The notes under the pieces are model-generated. The model was not told where the DNA came from and made no database searches. It saw only the letters and a list, made by a program, of their open reading frames with translations. Source: Pseudonocardia petroleophila (lineage in GTDB: Bacteria > Actinomycetota > Actinomycetes > Mycobacteriales > Pseudonocardiaceae). Taken from it: DNA of 64,000 nucleotides. The stretch lies in the NCBI RefSeq assembly GCF_014235185.1, contig NZ_CP060131.1:2115501-2179500 (forward strand), written 5' to 3'. Below are positions 9,701 through 18,927 of the stretch, one piece after another (within the stretch, counting starts at the first letter, position 1; each line of letters begins with the position of its first letter). The position numbers were made by a program, and so were the translations under genes.

Positions 9701-10740
9701 CGGGCGACCAGGATCGCGATCGTGATGCCGGCCAGCAGGCCGAGCATGAGGATCACGGAGTTGATGCCGGCCAGGTTGCTGGCGCGCTCCTCGGCCGCGG
9801 TGCTGCGGGCGACCATGTCGTCGCGGATCAGCGAGCCGGACTCCTGCACTGCGGCGAGCGCCGTGGCGTAGGCCGCGTCCCACTGGGCCGGGTCGACGAC
9901 GACCGGCCGGTCGGGCGGGGTGGCGAGGATCTGCTGCTTGACGGTGGTCAGCGCGCCGGTGGCGTCGCCGCCGTCGAACGTGCCGAACGCGGCGAGCTGC
10001 TCCGGGGTGAGCGCGACCTGGTAGTCGCTGTAGGCCGAGGCCAGCCGGTTGTCGGCGGCGACGCTCTCCTCGCGGGCGGGGTCGAGGAGCTGGCCCGCGC
10101 GGATCGCGGCACCGAGCACCGTGTGCTGCACGGCGAGCTGCTCGCCGGCGCTGGTGGTGGCGGTGAGGGCGTCGGCCAGTCCGGCGACGTCGGGGGTGCG
10201 GAGCTGGCGCAGCAGGGCGCGCTCCAGCCCGTCGACGCGGGCGATGACCGCGCTGTAGCGGTCGACGACCTGGTCGGGGCCGGTGTTCTGGCTGGTGGCG
10301 ACGTCGGTGCGCAGCGCGCCGAGCTGGCCCAGCGCCTCCTGCGTGCCGGTGAGCGCGTTGCGCGTGGTGGTGTCGAACTCGTCCGCTCCGGCGCCCGCGA
10401 CGGCGTCGACCGCCTCCTGCACGTCGGCGTCGGTCTGGCCGATGCCGATGTCGAGGACGCCGCGGTCCTCGGTGCGGCCGGCGGCCACGAAGAGGGTGGC
10501 CTCGTCGCGCTCCTGGCGCAGCGCGTCGGCGGCGCCCGCGACCTGACCGCGGATCTCCAGCAGGCGGTTGCTCGTGCCCAGCGTCGCCGCGTCGCCCGCC
10601 TGGTCGGAGATGCGCAGCACACCCAGCGCGAGCGCCAGCAGCGCCGGCACCAGGCCGATGGCGATGAGCTTCCACGCCAGCGACCAGTTGCGCGGGTTGA
10701 GGCGCTCGGACCACGAGGCCCCGAGCTCGGTGGTGGTCAC
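6700..10740 (-). CDS. cvnA: CvnA, nitrate/nitrite-sensor-type histidine kinase with a very long disordered tail
   Basis: A 1346-residue membrane sensor. A first membrane helix ([18 protein letters not shown], about 24-45) precedes an extracytoplasmic helical NIT-type domain (about 50-320). A second membrane helix, a HAMP segment, and a GHKL ATPase follow, with N-box [12 protein letters not shown] near residue 541 and G-box SDRGVGM. From about residue 647 to the end, some 700 residues are Pro/Ala/Asp-rich and repetitive: DHDAAD repeats near 780-800 and PQPST repeats near 1170. No conserved phospho-acceptor His was identified, as is common in conservon kinases. GTG at 10740 follows an AGGGGG sequence. 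It is the first gene of the operon. Confidence 0.9.
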   Translation of the reverse strand: MTTTELGASWSERLNPRNWSLAWKLIAIGLVPALLALALGVLRISDQAGDAATLGTSNRLLEIRGQVAGAADALRQERDEATLFVAAGRTEDRGVLDIGIGQTDADVQEAVDAVAGAGADEFDTTTRNALTGTQEALGQLGALRTDVATSQNTGPDQVVDRYSAVIARVDGLERALLRQLRTPDVAGLADALTATTSAGEQLAVQHTVLGAAIRAGQLLDPAREESVAADNRLASAYSDYQVALTPEQLAAFGTFDGGDATGALTTVKQQILATPPDRPVVVDPAQWDAAYATALAAVQESGSLIRDDMVARSTAAEERASNLAGINSVILMLGLLAGITIAILVARALVRSLRVLRTAALDVAERRLPQAVESMRAGDAPDVTVDPVPLNTRDEVGQVARAFDAVHGQAIRLAADQAALQTNVSSMFVNLSRRSQALVERQLQLIEQLESNEQDPDQLSNLFQLDHLATRMRRNSENLLVLAGTDLAKRNIAPVPMVDVLRAAVSEIEQYQRIVVQAPPTTTIVGRAASDLVHLLAELLDNATNFSPPDSQVVMSTTRTAEGDILVEISDRGVGMIDFELADANQRLGGPSAVDVSASRRMGLFVVGRLGARHDIQVQLSTSSTGGAGTGLTASVTVPAQLVPTTERELARPVPAVAQGGRGPSAFDVPPQRGTSNGNGRSLSALVAGTDGPSTPASAFDPGPGGYPPVNGSAAATPSLPTRRPGSSLHPDGPSVAEQARQDQLAAAERSRQERSDQDGPGPGPDDAGPPVVGSTGDGSDHDRADHDAADHDAADRDAADTAAAGVDTADHGAAAQLDGTDDDTATTAYAIVAPREQPAAEADRARHVLAEPDEDEHDAAAHDAADEEPGSDDRPADPSDDADSPDDATSGPATGPAAGAAAAGAVAAGAASDGHPAEERTPANGAMPRNPWPQGAPPHAPQPPTGRPFAARPPVAQPPAAAPAGSTNGNGAAPHTGNGTAPTANPAADLPAPPALPQRRPSPVRPPAAEPTAPATAPIPVSRQATPPAPPTSMPPAPPAAPSFADAPGQEPADGLFAPSTPAQQTEAPAAPADAVPTGRPEGSGFELGETTPIFEEIASAWFRSNRPLPVDWEAEARSAGPSPQARPRPAAALPPSLPVRPARPVAGPPPVAPPTPGVQPSAAPLPSAPQPSTPQPSTPQPSAQPSSAQPPAPPAAPLPSPVQAAPPVRAQPPVQPRPAPAAPPVPAEPAPVLSARPEASAFSTSADEGWLAANNAAPVTDRPDEVTAAGLPKRRPRARLVPGSAGSAVLAPPVSPARSAESVRGRLASYQQGVRQGRESRYRGDANGATESANAGGNHDEERQ

Positions 10741-11172
10741 GTCAACGTCCCCCTGAGGATTGCCGGCGACGATCCGACGAACCTTGACACGCCGGGGTGC
10801 CCGACCGCGAGACCGAGGGAGCCGAAACGCTCTCCAGCGGCGGTGGGTGGCCGCCCGTCGGGTGCGGGGAGCAGCGTTCGGGGTGTCGGGTCGGGCATGC
10901 GCGCCTTCTGTCGTGGGCGGCCGCCGGGTCGCCGGCGTCCGCGTCGTTCCGTGCACCCGGGATGTCGGCGACACGCGCCCTCTGGGGAAGGGTGGCGGCC
11001 GCTCGGAGCGGGTATGATCGTCCTGGGACTCGTGCGTTCTCGCTGATGGTGCGCGTCGAGCATAGCCCAACCTCGGCGCCGCCCCCGTCGTCGTGACGGC
11101 CGCCGGTCGACGACCGCGCGCCGCTCACCGAGACGCCGATCACACACTCGTTCGCTCGGAGGCACACTCGCC
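10741..11172. other. Divergent intergenic region between cvnA and XPB
   Basis: About 430 bases without a supported gene. The right part carries a TATGAT hexamer (11013-11018) that could be a -10 element for rightward transcription, but no matching -35 was seen. A GGAGG ribosome-binding site lies about 10 bases before the XPB GTG, and an AGGGGG lies before cvnA. The few open frames here have no coding character and shift between frames. Confidence 0.5.
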
Positions 11173-12834
11173 GTGACCGATGGACCACTCATCGTCCAGT
11201 CCGACAAGACGCTCCTGCTGGAGATCGACCACGCCGACGCGGGTGCCGCCCGCGTCGCGATCGCGCCGTTCGCCGAGCTGGAGCGCGCACCCGAGCACGT
11301 CCACACCTACCGGGTCACCCCGCTCGCGCTGTGGAACGCCCGCGCGGCCGGGCACGACGCCGAGCAGGTCGTCGACGCGCTGGTGCGGTTCTCCCGCTAC
11401 GCCGTGCCGCAGGCGCTGCTCGTCGACGTGGTCGACACGATGGGGCGCTACGGGCGGCTGCAGCTCGTCCAGTCGCCGGTGCACGGGCTGGTGCTCGTGG
11501 CGCTCGACCGCGCCGTGCTGGAGGAGGTCCTCCGGCAGAAGAAGATCTCGCCGCTGCTCGGTGCGCGCGTCGACGACGACACGGTGATCGTGCACCCGTC
11601 CGAGCGCGGGCACCTCAAGCAGGCGCTGCTCAAGATCGGCTGGCCCGCCGAGGACCTCGCCGGGTACGTCGACGGCGAGGCGCACCCCATCGCACTGGCC
11701 GAGGACGGCTGGAACCTGCGCGACTACCAGCGCCAGGCCGTCGAGGGCTTCTGGGCGGGCGGCTCCGGGGTCGTCGTGCTGCCCTGCGGGGCGGGCAAGA
11801 CGCTGGTGGGCGCGGCCGCGATGGCGCAGGCTCAGGCCACCACGCTGATCCTGGTCACCAACACCGTCGCCGGGCGGCAGTGGAAGCGCGAGCTCATCGC
11901 CCGCACCAGCCTCACCGAGGAGGAGATCGGCGAGTACTCCGGCGAGCGCAAGGAGATCCGCCCGGTCACGATCGCCACCTACCAGGTGATCACCCGCAAG
12001 TCCAAGGGCGAGTACCGGCACCTGGAGCTGTTCGACTCCCGCGACTGGGGCCTGGTCATCTACGACGAGGTGCACCTGCTGCCCGCCCCCGTGTTCCGGA
12101 TGACGGCCGACCTGCAGTCCCGGCGCCGCCTCGGGCTCACGGCCACGCTCGTCCGCGAGGACGGCCGCGAGGGCGACGTCTTCTCCCTGATCGGGCCCAA
12201 GCGCTACGACGCCCCGTGGCGCGACATCGAGCAGCAGGGCTGGATCGCCCCGGCCGACTGCGTCGAGGTCCGGGTCACCCTGACCGACGCCGAGCGCATG
12301 TCCTACGCCGTCGCGGAGGCCGAGGAGCGCTACCGGATGGCGTCCACGGCGCACACGAAGCTCGCCGTCGTGAAGTCGATCATCGCGCGGCACCCCGGCG
12401 AGCCGACGCTCGTCATCGGGGCCTACCTCGACCAGCTCGACGAGCTCGGCGAGGCGCTCGACGCCCCGGTCATCCAGGGGTCCACCCGCAACAAGGAGCG
12501 GGAGGTCCTGTTCCAGCAGTTCCGCCAGGGCGACCTGCCGGTGCTGGTGGTCAGCAAGGTCGCGAACTTCTCGATCGACCTGCCGGAGGCGAGCGTCGCG
12601 ATCCAGGTGTCGGGCACCTTCGGCTCGCGGCAGGAGGAGGCCCAGCGCCTCGGCCGGCTGCTCCGGCCCAAGGGCGACGGGCGTCAGGCGCACTTCTACT
12701 CCGTGGTCTCCCGCGACACGCTCGACACCGACTACGCCGCCCACCGGCAGCGCTTCCTGGCCGAGCAGGGCTACGCCTACCGCATCGTCGACGCCGACGA
12801 CCTGCTCGGCCCGGCCGTCCCCGACGTGGGGTAG
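11173..12834 (+). CDS. XPB/Rad25-type DNA repair helicase
   Basis: A 553-residue superfamily 2 helicase. An N-terminal helicase-associated domain (1-170) precedes the Walker A motif VVLPCGAGKTLVG (about 195-207), motif II YDEVHLLPAP, motif III LTATLVREDG and the RED-like loop. The C-terminal RecA domain has VLVVSKVANFSIDLP and the motif VI stretch SRQEEAQRLGRLLRPKG. Bacterial and archaeal XPB proteins are 3'-5' helicases linked to nucleotide-excision repair. It uses GTG with GGAGG upstream. The helicase-associated gene usually next to it lies across the conservon. Confidence 0.95.
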   Translation: MTDGPLIVQSDKTLLLEIDHADAGAARVAIAPFAELERAPEHVHTYRVTPLALWNARAAGHDAEQVVDALVRFSRYAVPQALLVDVVDTMGRYGRLQLVQSPVHGLVLVALDRAVLEEVLRQKKISPLLGARVDDDTVIVHPSERGHLKQALLKIGWPAEDLAGYVDGEAHPIALAEDGWNLRDYQRQAVEGFWAGGSGVVVLPCGAGKTLVGAAAMAQAQATTLILVTNTVAGRQWKRELIARTSLTEEEIGEYSGERKEIRPVTIATYQVITRKSKGEYRHLELFDSRDWGLVIYDEVHLLPAPVFRMTADLQSRRRLGLTATLVREDGREGDVFSLIGPKRYDAPWRDIEQQGWIAPADCVEVRVTLTDAERMSYAVAEAEERYRMASTAHTKLAVVKSIIARHPGEPTLVIGAYLDQLDELGEALDAPVIQGSTRNKEREVLFQQFRQGDLPVLVVSKVANFSIDLPEASVAIQVSGTFGSRQEEAQRLGRLLRPKGDGRQAHFYSVVSRDTLDTDYAAHRQRFLAEQGYAYRIVDADDLLGPAVPDVG

Positions 12835-12838
12835 CCGC

Positions 12839-12858
12839 ACCGGACGCCCCCGTCCGGT
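12839..12858 (+). terminator. Hairpin after XPB
   Basis: ACCGGACG (12839-12846) pairs perfectly with CGTCCGGT (12851-12858) around a CCCC loop, immediately after the XPB stop. There is no U-tract, as usual in actinobacteria, so termination strength is uncertain. Confidence 0.5.
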
Positions 12859-12964
12859 CGCTGTGAGGTGCGGCGTGTGCACGATCAGGTACGCACATCC
12901 GGGTGTACAACCGTGCGCGCGGCGGGACGAGGGCCCACACTCTGTGCACACGAGGTGTCGGGGG

Positions 12965-13210
12965 GTGAACGGGTCCGTGATCGGATGGGTCGTGCTGGTC
13001 GGAGCGGCGTGGTGCGCCGCAGCGCTGGGCGTCGCGGTCACGATCGGCGGGGTGGTGCGCCTGCGCGACCGCCAGGTCCCGCCCGGCGACCCCCGCGAGC
13101 GGAGCTCCGCGCGGCGCCCGGTCGTCGGCATCCCCTCCCCGCGCCGGGCCCCGGAGTCGCTGCCCGGTGCGCTGCCCGTGGAGCGCGACCGGGAGCTGCG
13201 CGGTCGCTGA
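12965..13210 (+). CDS. Small single-pass membrane protein, unknown function
   Basis: An 81-residue protein starting VNGSVIGWVVLVGAAW, with one membrane helix (about 5-28) and a basic, proline-rich cytoplasmic tail ending VERDRELRGR. No domain recognised. GTG at 12965 follows a G-rich stretch; the frame is open further upstream but without coding character. It lies 52 bases before the sensor kinase gene and could be cotranscribed with it. The coding call rests on codon character and the clear helix. Confidence 0.55.
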   Translation: MNGSVIGWVVLVGAAWCAAALGVAVTIGGVVRLRDRQVPPGDPRERSSARRPVVGIPSPRRAPESLPGALPVERDRELRGR

Positions 13211-13262
13211 CCCCTGCATGCGGGTGTGTCGTGCGGGGCGTCCGGTGTGCGATCGTCCGCGG

Positions 13263-14438
13263 ATGCCCTCGAGTGATCGCGCCGCGGAGCGGGCCCGTGA
13301 GCAGGAGCACGCCCTCAACGCGCTCCTCGCCGAACGCGACGGCCTGCTCTCCGTGCTCGACCGCGTCCTGGCCCTGCAGGGCACGGCCCGCCTGATCCGC
13401 GACGCCGCCGGTGCCGACGCCGGGTTCGTCGCCGACCTCGACGGGCCGGGCCGGGCCGTCATCCGCTGGATCGCGGGCGGCCGCACCGACTCGCTGCAGG
13501 ACCTCGCCGTGCCGATCGGGCAGGGCGTCGGCGGCCGGGTGCTCGCGGTGGGGCAGCCCGTGCGGGTCAGCGACTACGTGTCGTCGGCGACGATCACCCA
13601 CCACTTCGACGGGATGGTGCGCCGCGAGGCGATGTCGGCGATGCTCGCGGTGCCCGTGCTGTCCGAGCGGGACGGCCGCGTCGACACGGTCGCCGTGGCG
13701 TACGCGGCGCTGCGCGGGCCCGGCGAGTTCGGCGACGACGCGGTGGGCGCGGTGCAGGCGATCGCCCGGGACGCGGCGCGCGCGCTGCGGCTGGCCGACC
13801 GCGCCGAGGCCGGCCGGTCCACCGCGGTGGCCGCCGAGCGCCAGCGGATGCAGGCCTCGCTGCACGACTCGGTCGGCGCGATGCTGTTCTCCATCGGGGC
13901 GCAGGTCCGCGACCTGCGCACGACGGTGCCCGACAACCCGGCCCTGAGCACGCGCCTGGGGCGGCTGGAGTCCGACGTGTCCGCCGCGTCGCTCGCGCTG
14001 CGGGAGTCGTTGCTGGCCCTGTCCGAGTCGAGCCCCGAGCGGGCGCTGCCGATCGAGCTGGCCGAGCACTGCCGCAGCTTCGAGGCCCGCACCGGCGTCC
14101 CCGCGCGGCTGGTGCAGCTCGGTGAGGTCGCCCCGCTCGACGCCGAGCGCACCGCGCTGCTGATCGGGGCGGTCCGCGAGGGCCTGCTCAACGTCGAGAA
14201 GCACGCGGGGGCGGCGACCGTCGTCGTCAGCCTGGGCATGGTCGACGGCGGGGTGCAGATCGCGGTGGCCGACGACGGGTCACCGGCCGACAGCGGTGCG
14301 GCCGACCCGGCCGACGGGGCGGGGCTCGGGATCCGGATGCTCGTCGAGCGGGCCGCGCGCCTGGACGGACGGGTCAGCCTCGTCCACGACGAGGACGGTG
14401 GCACGACGTTGCGTATGCTCCTGCCGGTGCACCGGTGA
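13263..14438 (+). CDS. GAF-domain sensor histidine kinase, NarL-system type
   Basis: A 391-residue soluble kinase. An N-terminal coiled segment leads to a GAF domain (about 25-180, with RLIRDAAGADAGFVADLDG and VPIGQGVGGRVLAVGQPVRV). The HisKA_3 dimerisation helix carries the phospho-acceptor in SLHDSVGAML near residue 200, and a HATPase_c domain has REGLLNVEKHAGA and GAGLGIRMLVERA. No membrane helix, so the signal is probably a cytoplasmic small molecule. The stop overlaps the response-regulator start as GTGA. The paired system precedes the Liv-type importer and may control it. ATG at 13263 is chosen; no clear ribosome-binding site. Confidence 0.88.
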   Translation: MPSSDRAAERAREQEHALNALLAERDGLLSVLDRVLALQGTARLIRDAAGADAGFVADLDGPGRAVIRWIAGGRTDSLQDLAVPIGQGVGGRVLAVGQPVRVSDYVSSATITHHFDGMVRREAMSAMLAVPVLSERDGRVDTVAVAYAALRGPGEFGDDAVGAVQAIARDAARALRLADRAEAGRSTAVAAERQRMQASLHDSVGAMLFSIGAQVRDLRTTVPDNPALSTRLGRLESDVSAASLALRESLLALSESSPERALPIELAEHCRSFEARTGVPARLVQLGEVAPLDAERTALLIGAVREGLLNVEKHAGAATVVVSLGMVDGGVQIAVADDGSPADSGAADPADGAGLGIRMLVERAARLDGRVSLVHDEDGGTTLRMLLPVHR

Positions 14439-15058
14439 GTCCCGCGCGGGTGATGGTCGTCGACGACCACCCGGTGGTGCGCGACGGCGTCGCGCTGCTG
14501 CTGCGGGGTGAGCCGTCGCTGGTGGTGGTCGGGGCCGCGGAGAGCGGGCGCACCGCGCTGGAGCGGGCGCCGGGACTGCGGCCCGACCTGGTCCTGCTCG
14601 ACCTGCGGCTGCCCGACATGCTCGCGCCGGAGGTGGTCGCGGGCCTGCGGACGGCGTGCCCGGAGGCGAAGGTCGTGGTGTTCACCGCGCACGGCGACCA
14701 CCACGGGGTGCAGGCGGCGCTCGACGCGGGTGCGCACGGGGCCCTGCTCAAGGACGCCGCGGCGACCGACCTGGTCGCGGCGCTGCGCCGCGTGCTGCGG
14801 GGGGAGCGCGTGTCCGACCCGCGGATGGGCTCGGGCCCGGCCGGCAACCAGGCCGCCCTCGCCCGCAGCGGCCTCACCCGCCGCGAGTACGAGGTGCTGC
14901 GCCTCGCCGCGCAGGGCCGCACCAACCCCGAGATCGCCGAGAGCACCGGGCTCGCGCGCAACACCGTCAAGACCTACCTGCAGTCGGCCCTGCACAAGCT
15001 GGGCGCGCGCAACCGCGTCGAGGCGATCGGCAAGGCGAGCGAGGCCGGACTGCTCTGA
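14435..15058 (+). CDS. NarL/FixJ-family response regulator
   Basis: A 207-residue regulator with an N-terminal receiver (1-120), acidic Asp10/Asp11, phosphorylatable Asp56 in DLVLLDLRLPD and the conserved Lys in ALLKDAA. The C-terminal LuxR-type helix-turn-helix reads LTRREYEVLRLAAQGRTNPEIAESTGLARNTVKTYLQ in overlapping pieces. GTG at 14435 overlaps the kinase stop by 4 bases, so kinase and regulator are coupled. The closest downstream operon is the ABC importer, making it the likely target, though this is inference. Confidence 0.93.
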   Translation: MSPARVMVVDDHPVVRDGVALLLRGEPSLVVVGAAESGRTALERAPGLRPDLVLLDLRLPDMLAPEVVAGLRTACPEAKVVVFTAHGDHHGVQAALDAGAHGALLKDAAATDLVAALRRVLRGERVSDPRMGSGPAGNQAALARSGLTRREYEVLRLAAQGRTNPEIAESTGLARNTVKTYLQSALHKLGARNRVEAIGKASEAGLL

Positions 15059-15235
15059 GGAGTGTCCCCGGGTTCGTCCGGTCGCCGGATCGTGACTCTC
15101 CGGAGGTAACGGACAGTCATCTTTCCCGGACCCCTCTCCACGTGGGGGTGCCCGACGGTTGTGACGGCCCACACGATGTGCCCGCCGCTCCGACCGGGGG
15201 TGGCGGCAAGGAGGAGACGTGGTCCGGGAACAACC

Positions 15236-16045
15236 GTGCTGAGCACTCGCGGGCTCTCCGTCCGGTACGGACGTTCGGTGCACGCGCTGTCCGACGTCGA
15301 CCTGGAGGTCCAGGCCGACGGCGTGCTGGCGGTGCTGGGCGGCAACGGCGCGGGCAAGTCGACGCTGCTGCGCGCGGTGTCGGGGACGCTGCCGCTGCAC
15401 CGCGGCGCGGTGTCGGCAGGCGAGATCGAGTTCGACGGCACGCGCATCGACAAGCTCGACCCGGCGCTGATCGTGCGCGCCGGCGTCGTCGCGGTGCCGG
15501 AGGGCCGTCAGGTCTTCGCCCGCATGACGGTCGAGGAGAACCTCCGGGCCGGAGGGCTCGGCGCGCGGTCGGCGGAGGTCCGCACGGCGGCCCGCGAGCG
15601 GATCCGGACGCTGTTCCCGGTCCTCGACGAGCGGTCCGGGCAGCGCGCGGGCCTGCTGTCGGGCGGCGAGCAGCAGATGCTCGCGATCGGCCGGGCCCTG
15701 ATGTCCGGCCCGAAGCTCCTGCTCCTCGACGAGCCGTCGCTGGGCCTCGCGCCGCAGATGGTCGGCCGGATCGCGCGGATCATCCGCGAGATCCACTCCC
15801 AGGGCACGGCCGTCGTGCTCGTCGAGCAGAACGCCACCATGGCGCTGCAGGTCGCCGACCACGCCGTCGTGCTCGAGGTGGGGCGCGTCGCGCTGTCCGG
15901 ACCGGCCGCCGAGCTGGCCGCGAGCGACGACGTGCAGCGGCTCTACCTCGGCGGGCACGCCGAGTCGCAGGAGCAGGCCGAGGCCGAGCAGCACGAGGCG
16001 CTCGACCACCGGGCCGGCAAGACGCTGTCGAGGTGGACGGGATGA
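15236..16045 (+). CDS. livF: LivF-type ABC transporter ATPase
   Basis: A 269-residue ATPase of the branched-chain amino-acid/urea (HAAT) importer class: Walker A LGGNGAGKSTLL, Q-loop region PEGRQVFARMTVEENL, signature LLSGGEQQMLAIGRAL, Walker B LLLLDEPSLGLAP and switch His/Gln VEQNATMAL. GTG at 15236 matches the family N-terminus VLSTRGLSVRYG. A GGAGGAG about 19 bases upstream is too far to be ideal, so an earlier in-frame GTG or ATG is possible. First of five genes in the order F-G-H-M-binding protein, each overlapping the next. Confidence 0.9.
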   Translation: MLSTRGLSVRYGRSVHALSDVDLEVQADGVLAVLGGNGAGKSTLLRAVSGTLPLHRGAVSAGEIEFDGTRIDKLDPALIVRAGVVAVPEGRQVFARMTVEENLRAGGLGARSAEVRTAARERIRTLFPVLDERSGQRAGLLSGGEQQMLAIGRALMSGPKLLLLDEPSLGLAPQMVGRIARIIREIHSQGTAVVLVEQNATMALQVADHAVVLEVGRVALSGPAAELAASDDVQRLYLGGHAESQEQAEAEQHEALDHRAGKTLSRWTG

Positions 16046-16848
16046 CCGCCGCACCCGTCGAGCTCCGCGAGGGCGTCCGGGAGCTGGCGATCGAGGACGT
16101 GACGCTGCGCTTCGGCGGCATCACCGCGCTCGACCACGTCAGCTTCACTGTCACGCCCGGCACCGTGCACGCCCTGATCGGGCCGAACGGCGCGGGCAAG
16201 TCCAGCTGCTTCAACGTCATCAGCGGGCTGTACCGCCCCACCGAGGGCCGGGTCCGGCTCGGCGACGACGTGCTCACCGCGCTCGCACCGCACCGGCTCG
16301 CCGCGCTCGGCATCGGCCGCTCGTTCCAGAACATCGCGCTGTCGCCGGGCTCCACCGTCCGCGACAACGTCATGCTCGGCCGCCACGTCCTCACCACCGG
16401 CGGGTTCCTCTCCGGCGGTCTCGGGCTGGGTCGGCGCACCGAGCGCCGGCACATCGCGCGCGTCGAGGAGATCTGCGACTTCCTCGGCGTGGCCGAGCGG
16501 CTGGACTCCCCGGTCGGGTCCCTGCCCTACGGCATCGCGAAGCGGGTCGACATCGCCCGCGCCCTCGCCGTCGAACCCACCCTGCTGCTGCTCGACGAGC
16601 CCGCGGCCGGCCTGGACGCCACGGAGACCGCCGAGATGGCGGTCACCATCCGCGACCTGCGCGACGCGCTCGGCATCTCGGTGCTGCTCGTCGAGCACGA
16701 CATGGGCCTGGTCATGGGCATCGCCGACCGCGTCACCGTCCTGGACTTCGGGAAGCTCATCGCCGACGGGCTCCCGGCCGAGGTCCAGGCCGATCCCGAT
16801 GTCATCCGCGCCTACCTGGGCACCGAGGCCGAGGAGGCCGCGGAATGA
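16042..16848 (+). CDS. livG: LivG-type ABC transporter ATPase
   Basis: A 268-residue ATPase with Walker A IGPNGAGKSSCFN, signature VGSLPYGIAKRVDIARAL (the degenerate LPYG form usual in LivG), Walker B LLLLDEPAAGLD and switch VLLVEHDMGLVM. LivG and LivF form the nucleotide-binding heterodimer on the LivHM permease. ATG overlaps the livF stop as ATGA, and its own stop overlaps livH. Confidence 0.92.
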   Translation: MTAAPVELREGVRELAIEDVTLRFGGITALDHVSFTVTPGTVHALIGPNGAGKSSCFNVISGLYRPTEGRVRLGDDVLTALAPHRLAALGIGRSFQNIALSPGSTVRDNVMLGRHVLTTGGFLSGGLGLGRRTERRHIARVEEICDFLGVAERLDSPVGSLPYGIAKRVDIARALAVEPTLLLLDEPAAGLDATETAEMAVTIRDLRDALGISVLLVEHDMGLVMGIADRVTVLDFGKLIADGLPAEVQADPDVIRAYLGTEAEEAAE

Positions 16849-17723
16849 ACACCTTCCTGCAACTGCTGGTCAACGGGCTGGGCAAGGGCGCGGTCTATGC
16901 GCTCCTCGCGCTCGGCTTCGTGATCATCTTCAAGGCCACCGAGGTGGTCAACTTCGCGCACGGGTCGCTGGTGCTGATCGGCGGCTACCTGGTCTACGAG
17001 CTCAAGGACAGCCTCGGCTGGGTCCTCGCGGCCGTGATCGGGATCGTCGGGGCGGCGCTGGCCGCGCTGCTCATCGAGCGGGTGCTGCTGCGCAACGCGC
17101 GCAGTGCCGACCACAACAGCCTCGCGCTGCTCACGATCGGCATCGACGTGATCATCACCGAGGAGGTCGTGCGCCGGGTCGGCGCCGACATCCCGTTCAT
17201 CGGTGACCCCTACGACTCGCAGCCGATCCAGATCGGCGACCTCACGGTCTTCCGCACGCAGGCGATCGCGCTGGTCGTCGGCGCGGTGCTGATCGCGGCG
17301 TTCCTGCTGACCTTCCGCTACTCCAACTGGGGCGTCGCGATGCGCGCGCAGGCGGAGAACCGGGAGGCCGCTGCGCTCATGGGCATCAACAGCTCCCGGG
17401 TGACGGCCACGGCGTGGCTGGTCGCCGGTGCGCTCGCCGGGGTCGCGGTGCTGTTCATGGCCACCCAGGACTTCTCCGGGGCCGGGCTGGGCCGCGGCAC
17501 GCACGCGATCGCCCTGATCGCGTTCCCGGCCGCGATCCTCGGCGGCCTCGACTCCACCGAGGGCGCCGTCGTCGGCGGGATCGTCGTCGGGCTCACCGAG
17601 GCGCTGTCGGCGCAGTACATCTCCTTCGAGTTCTCCAAGAGCGCGGTCTTCCTCGTGATGCTGGTGGTGCTGGTGATCAGACCGAGCGGGTTGTTCGGCA
17701 CGAAGGAGCTCAGTCGTGTCTGA
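16845..17723 (+). CDS. livH: LivH-type ABC permease
   Basis: A 292-residue integral membrane protein with about eight hydrophobic helices. It shows the LivH hallmarks LVNGLGKGAVYALLALGFVIIF, EVVNFAHGSLVLIGGY, the EAA-like loop MRAQAENREAAALMGIN and AFPAAILGGLDSTEGAVVGG. It forms half of the transmembrane channel of a branched-chain amino-acid or amide/urea importer. The ATG overlaps the livG stop; the end overlaps livM by 8 bases. Confidence 0.93.
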   Translation: MNTFLQLLVNGLGKGAVYALLALGFVIIFKATEVVNFAHGSLVLIGGYLVYELKDSLGWVLAAVIGIVGAALAALLIERVLLRNARSADHNSLALLTIGIDVIITEEVVRRVGADIPFIGDPYDSQPIQIGDLTVFRTQAIALVVGAVLIAAFLLTFRYSNWGVAMRAQAENREAAALMGINSSRVTATAWLVAGALAGVAVLFMATQDFSGAGLGRGTHAIALIAFPAAILGGLDSTEGAVVGGIVVGLTEALSAQYISFEFSKSAVFLVMLVVLVIRPSGLFGTKELSRV

Positions 17724-18927
17724 GACGCTCACCCCGCCCGCCACCCCCACCACGACGCCCCCTCCCGCGCCGGCGAGCACGCCGGGCCGGAACTGGCTCA
17801 AGATCGTCGCCACCGCGGTGTTCCTCGTCGTGCTCCTGCTGCTGCCGGTGATCGTCGGCAACGGGGGAGTGGCCTACCTCAAGCTCGCGCAGTACATCCT
17901 CATCGGCGCCGTCGGCGGGATCGGCCTGACGCTGCTGGTCGGGCAGGCCGGGCAGCTGTCGCTGGCCCACCCGTTCTTCCTGCTCGTCGGCGCCGTCGGC
18001 TACGCGGTGCTGGCCGGCGACCCCGAGGAGTCCGACGACCTCGTCGGTCTCGGGCTGCCGCCGCTGGTCGCCGTCATCGGCGCGATCGTGCTCTGCGGGC
18101 TCGTCGGGCTGGCGTTCGCGCCGGTGGCCGGGCGGCTGCGCGGCATCTACCTCGGCGTCGCGTCGCTGTCGCTGGTGTTCCTCGGGCTCTGGCTGGGCCA
18201 GTCGCTCGACATGTTCTCCGGCGGCACCTCCAGCGGCCGCAACGCGCCGGTGTTCGCGCTGTTCGGCTTCGAGTTCGCCAACTCCACCCCCGCGCCGACG
18301 ATCGCCGGCGTCGCGATCCAGAAGCAGCAGCGGCTCTGGTACCTGTTCCTGGCGTTCGCCCTGATGAGCTACTTCCTGGCCCGCGGCGCGGTGAACAGCC
18401 GCATCGGCCGCTCGTGGCGCGCGGTGCGCGACAACGAGGCCGCAGCCACCTCGATGGGCGTCCACGTCACCCGGGTGAAGGCGGGCGCGTTCGTCATCTC
18501 CTCGGCGTTCGCCGGCCTCGCGGGCGTCATGACCGCGCTGTGGCTGGACCTGGTCAAGCCCGACGAGAACGAGTTCACCGGCACCTACTCCCTGACGGTG
18601 GCGATCGCGTTCCTCGCGGTCGTGATCATCGGCGGGCTCGGCTCGGTGCCCGGCGCGGTCGTCGGCGCGACGCTCGTGTTCGGCCTGCAGCAGTTCTTCC
18701 TGCTCGGCTCCCAGCAGTTCGGCTGGTTCGCCGACGCCCAGTTCGGCGGGTTCAGCGCCGTGGTCGTGAGCGCGTTCGTCTACGGCTCCGCGATCGTGCT
18801 GGTCATCCTGTTCGAACCCGGCGGCATGGCCGCCATCGGCAGGCGGCTGCTGGGCCGCCGCCGCTCCCCAGATGTCCCGTCCACCGACGATGGCGGACGG
18901 ACCACCCCCCGAGAGGATCGATCATGA
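17716..18927 (+). CDS. livM: LivM-type ABC permease
   Basis: A 403-residue membrane protein with a Pro/Thr-rich cytoplasmic N-terminus (1-30) and about nine helices. Family motifs include GGIGLTLLVGQAGQLSLAHPFF, the cytoplasmic coupling loop WRAVRDNEAAATSMGVHVTRVK and IGGLGSVPGAVVGATLVF. The C-terminal tail is basic and hydrophilic. It pairs with LivH. The stop overlaps the start of the binding-protein gene as ATGA. Confidence 0.93.
   Translation: MSETLTPPATPTTTPPPAPASTPGRNWLKIVATAVFLVVLLLLPVIVGNGGVAYLKLAQYILIGAVGGIGLTLLVGQAGQLSLAHPFFLLVGAVGYAVLAGDPEESDDLVGLGLPPLVAVIGAIVLCGLVGLAFAPVAGRLRGIYLGVASLSLVFLGLWLGQSLDMFSGGTSSGRNAPVFALFGFEFANSTPAPTIAGVAIQKQQRLWYLFLAFALMSYFLARGAVNSRIGRSWRAVRDNEAAATSMGVHVTRVKAGAFVISSAFAGLAGVMTALWLDLVKPDENEFTGTYSLTVAIAFLAVVIIGGLGSVPGAVVGATLVFGLQQFFLLGSQQFGWFADAQFGGFSAVVVSAFVYGSAIVLVILFEPGGMAAIGRRLLGRRRSPDVPSTDDGGRTTPREDRS

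Noticed and set aside
11013..11018. TATGAT as a promoter -10 element
   Set aside because: No acceptable -35 at 16-18 bp and no other support; not listed as a promoter feature.
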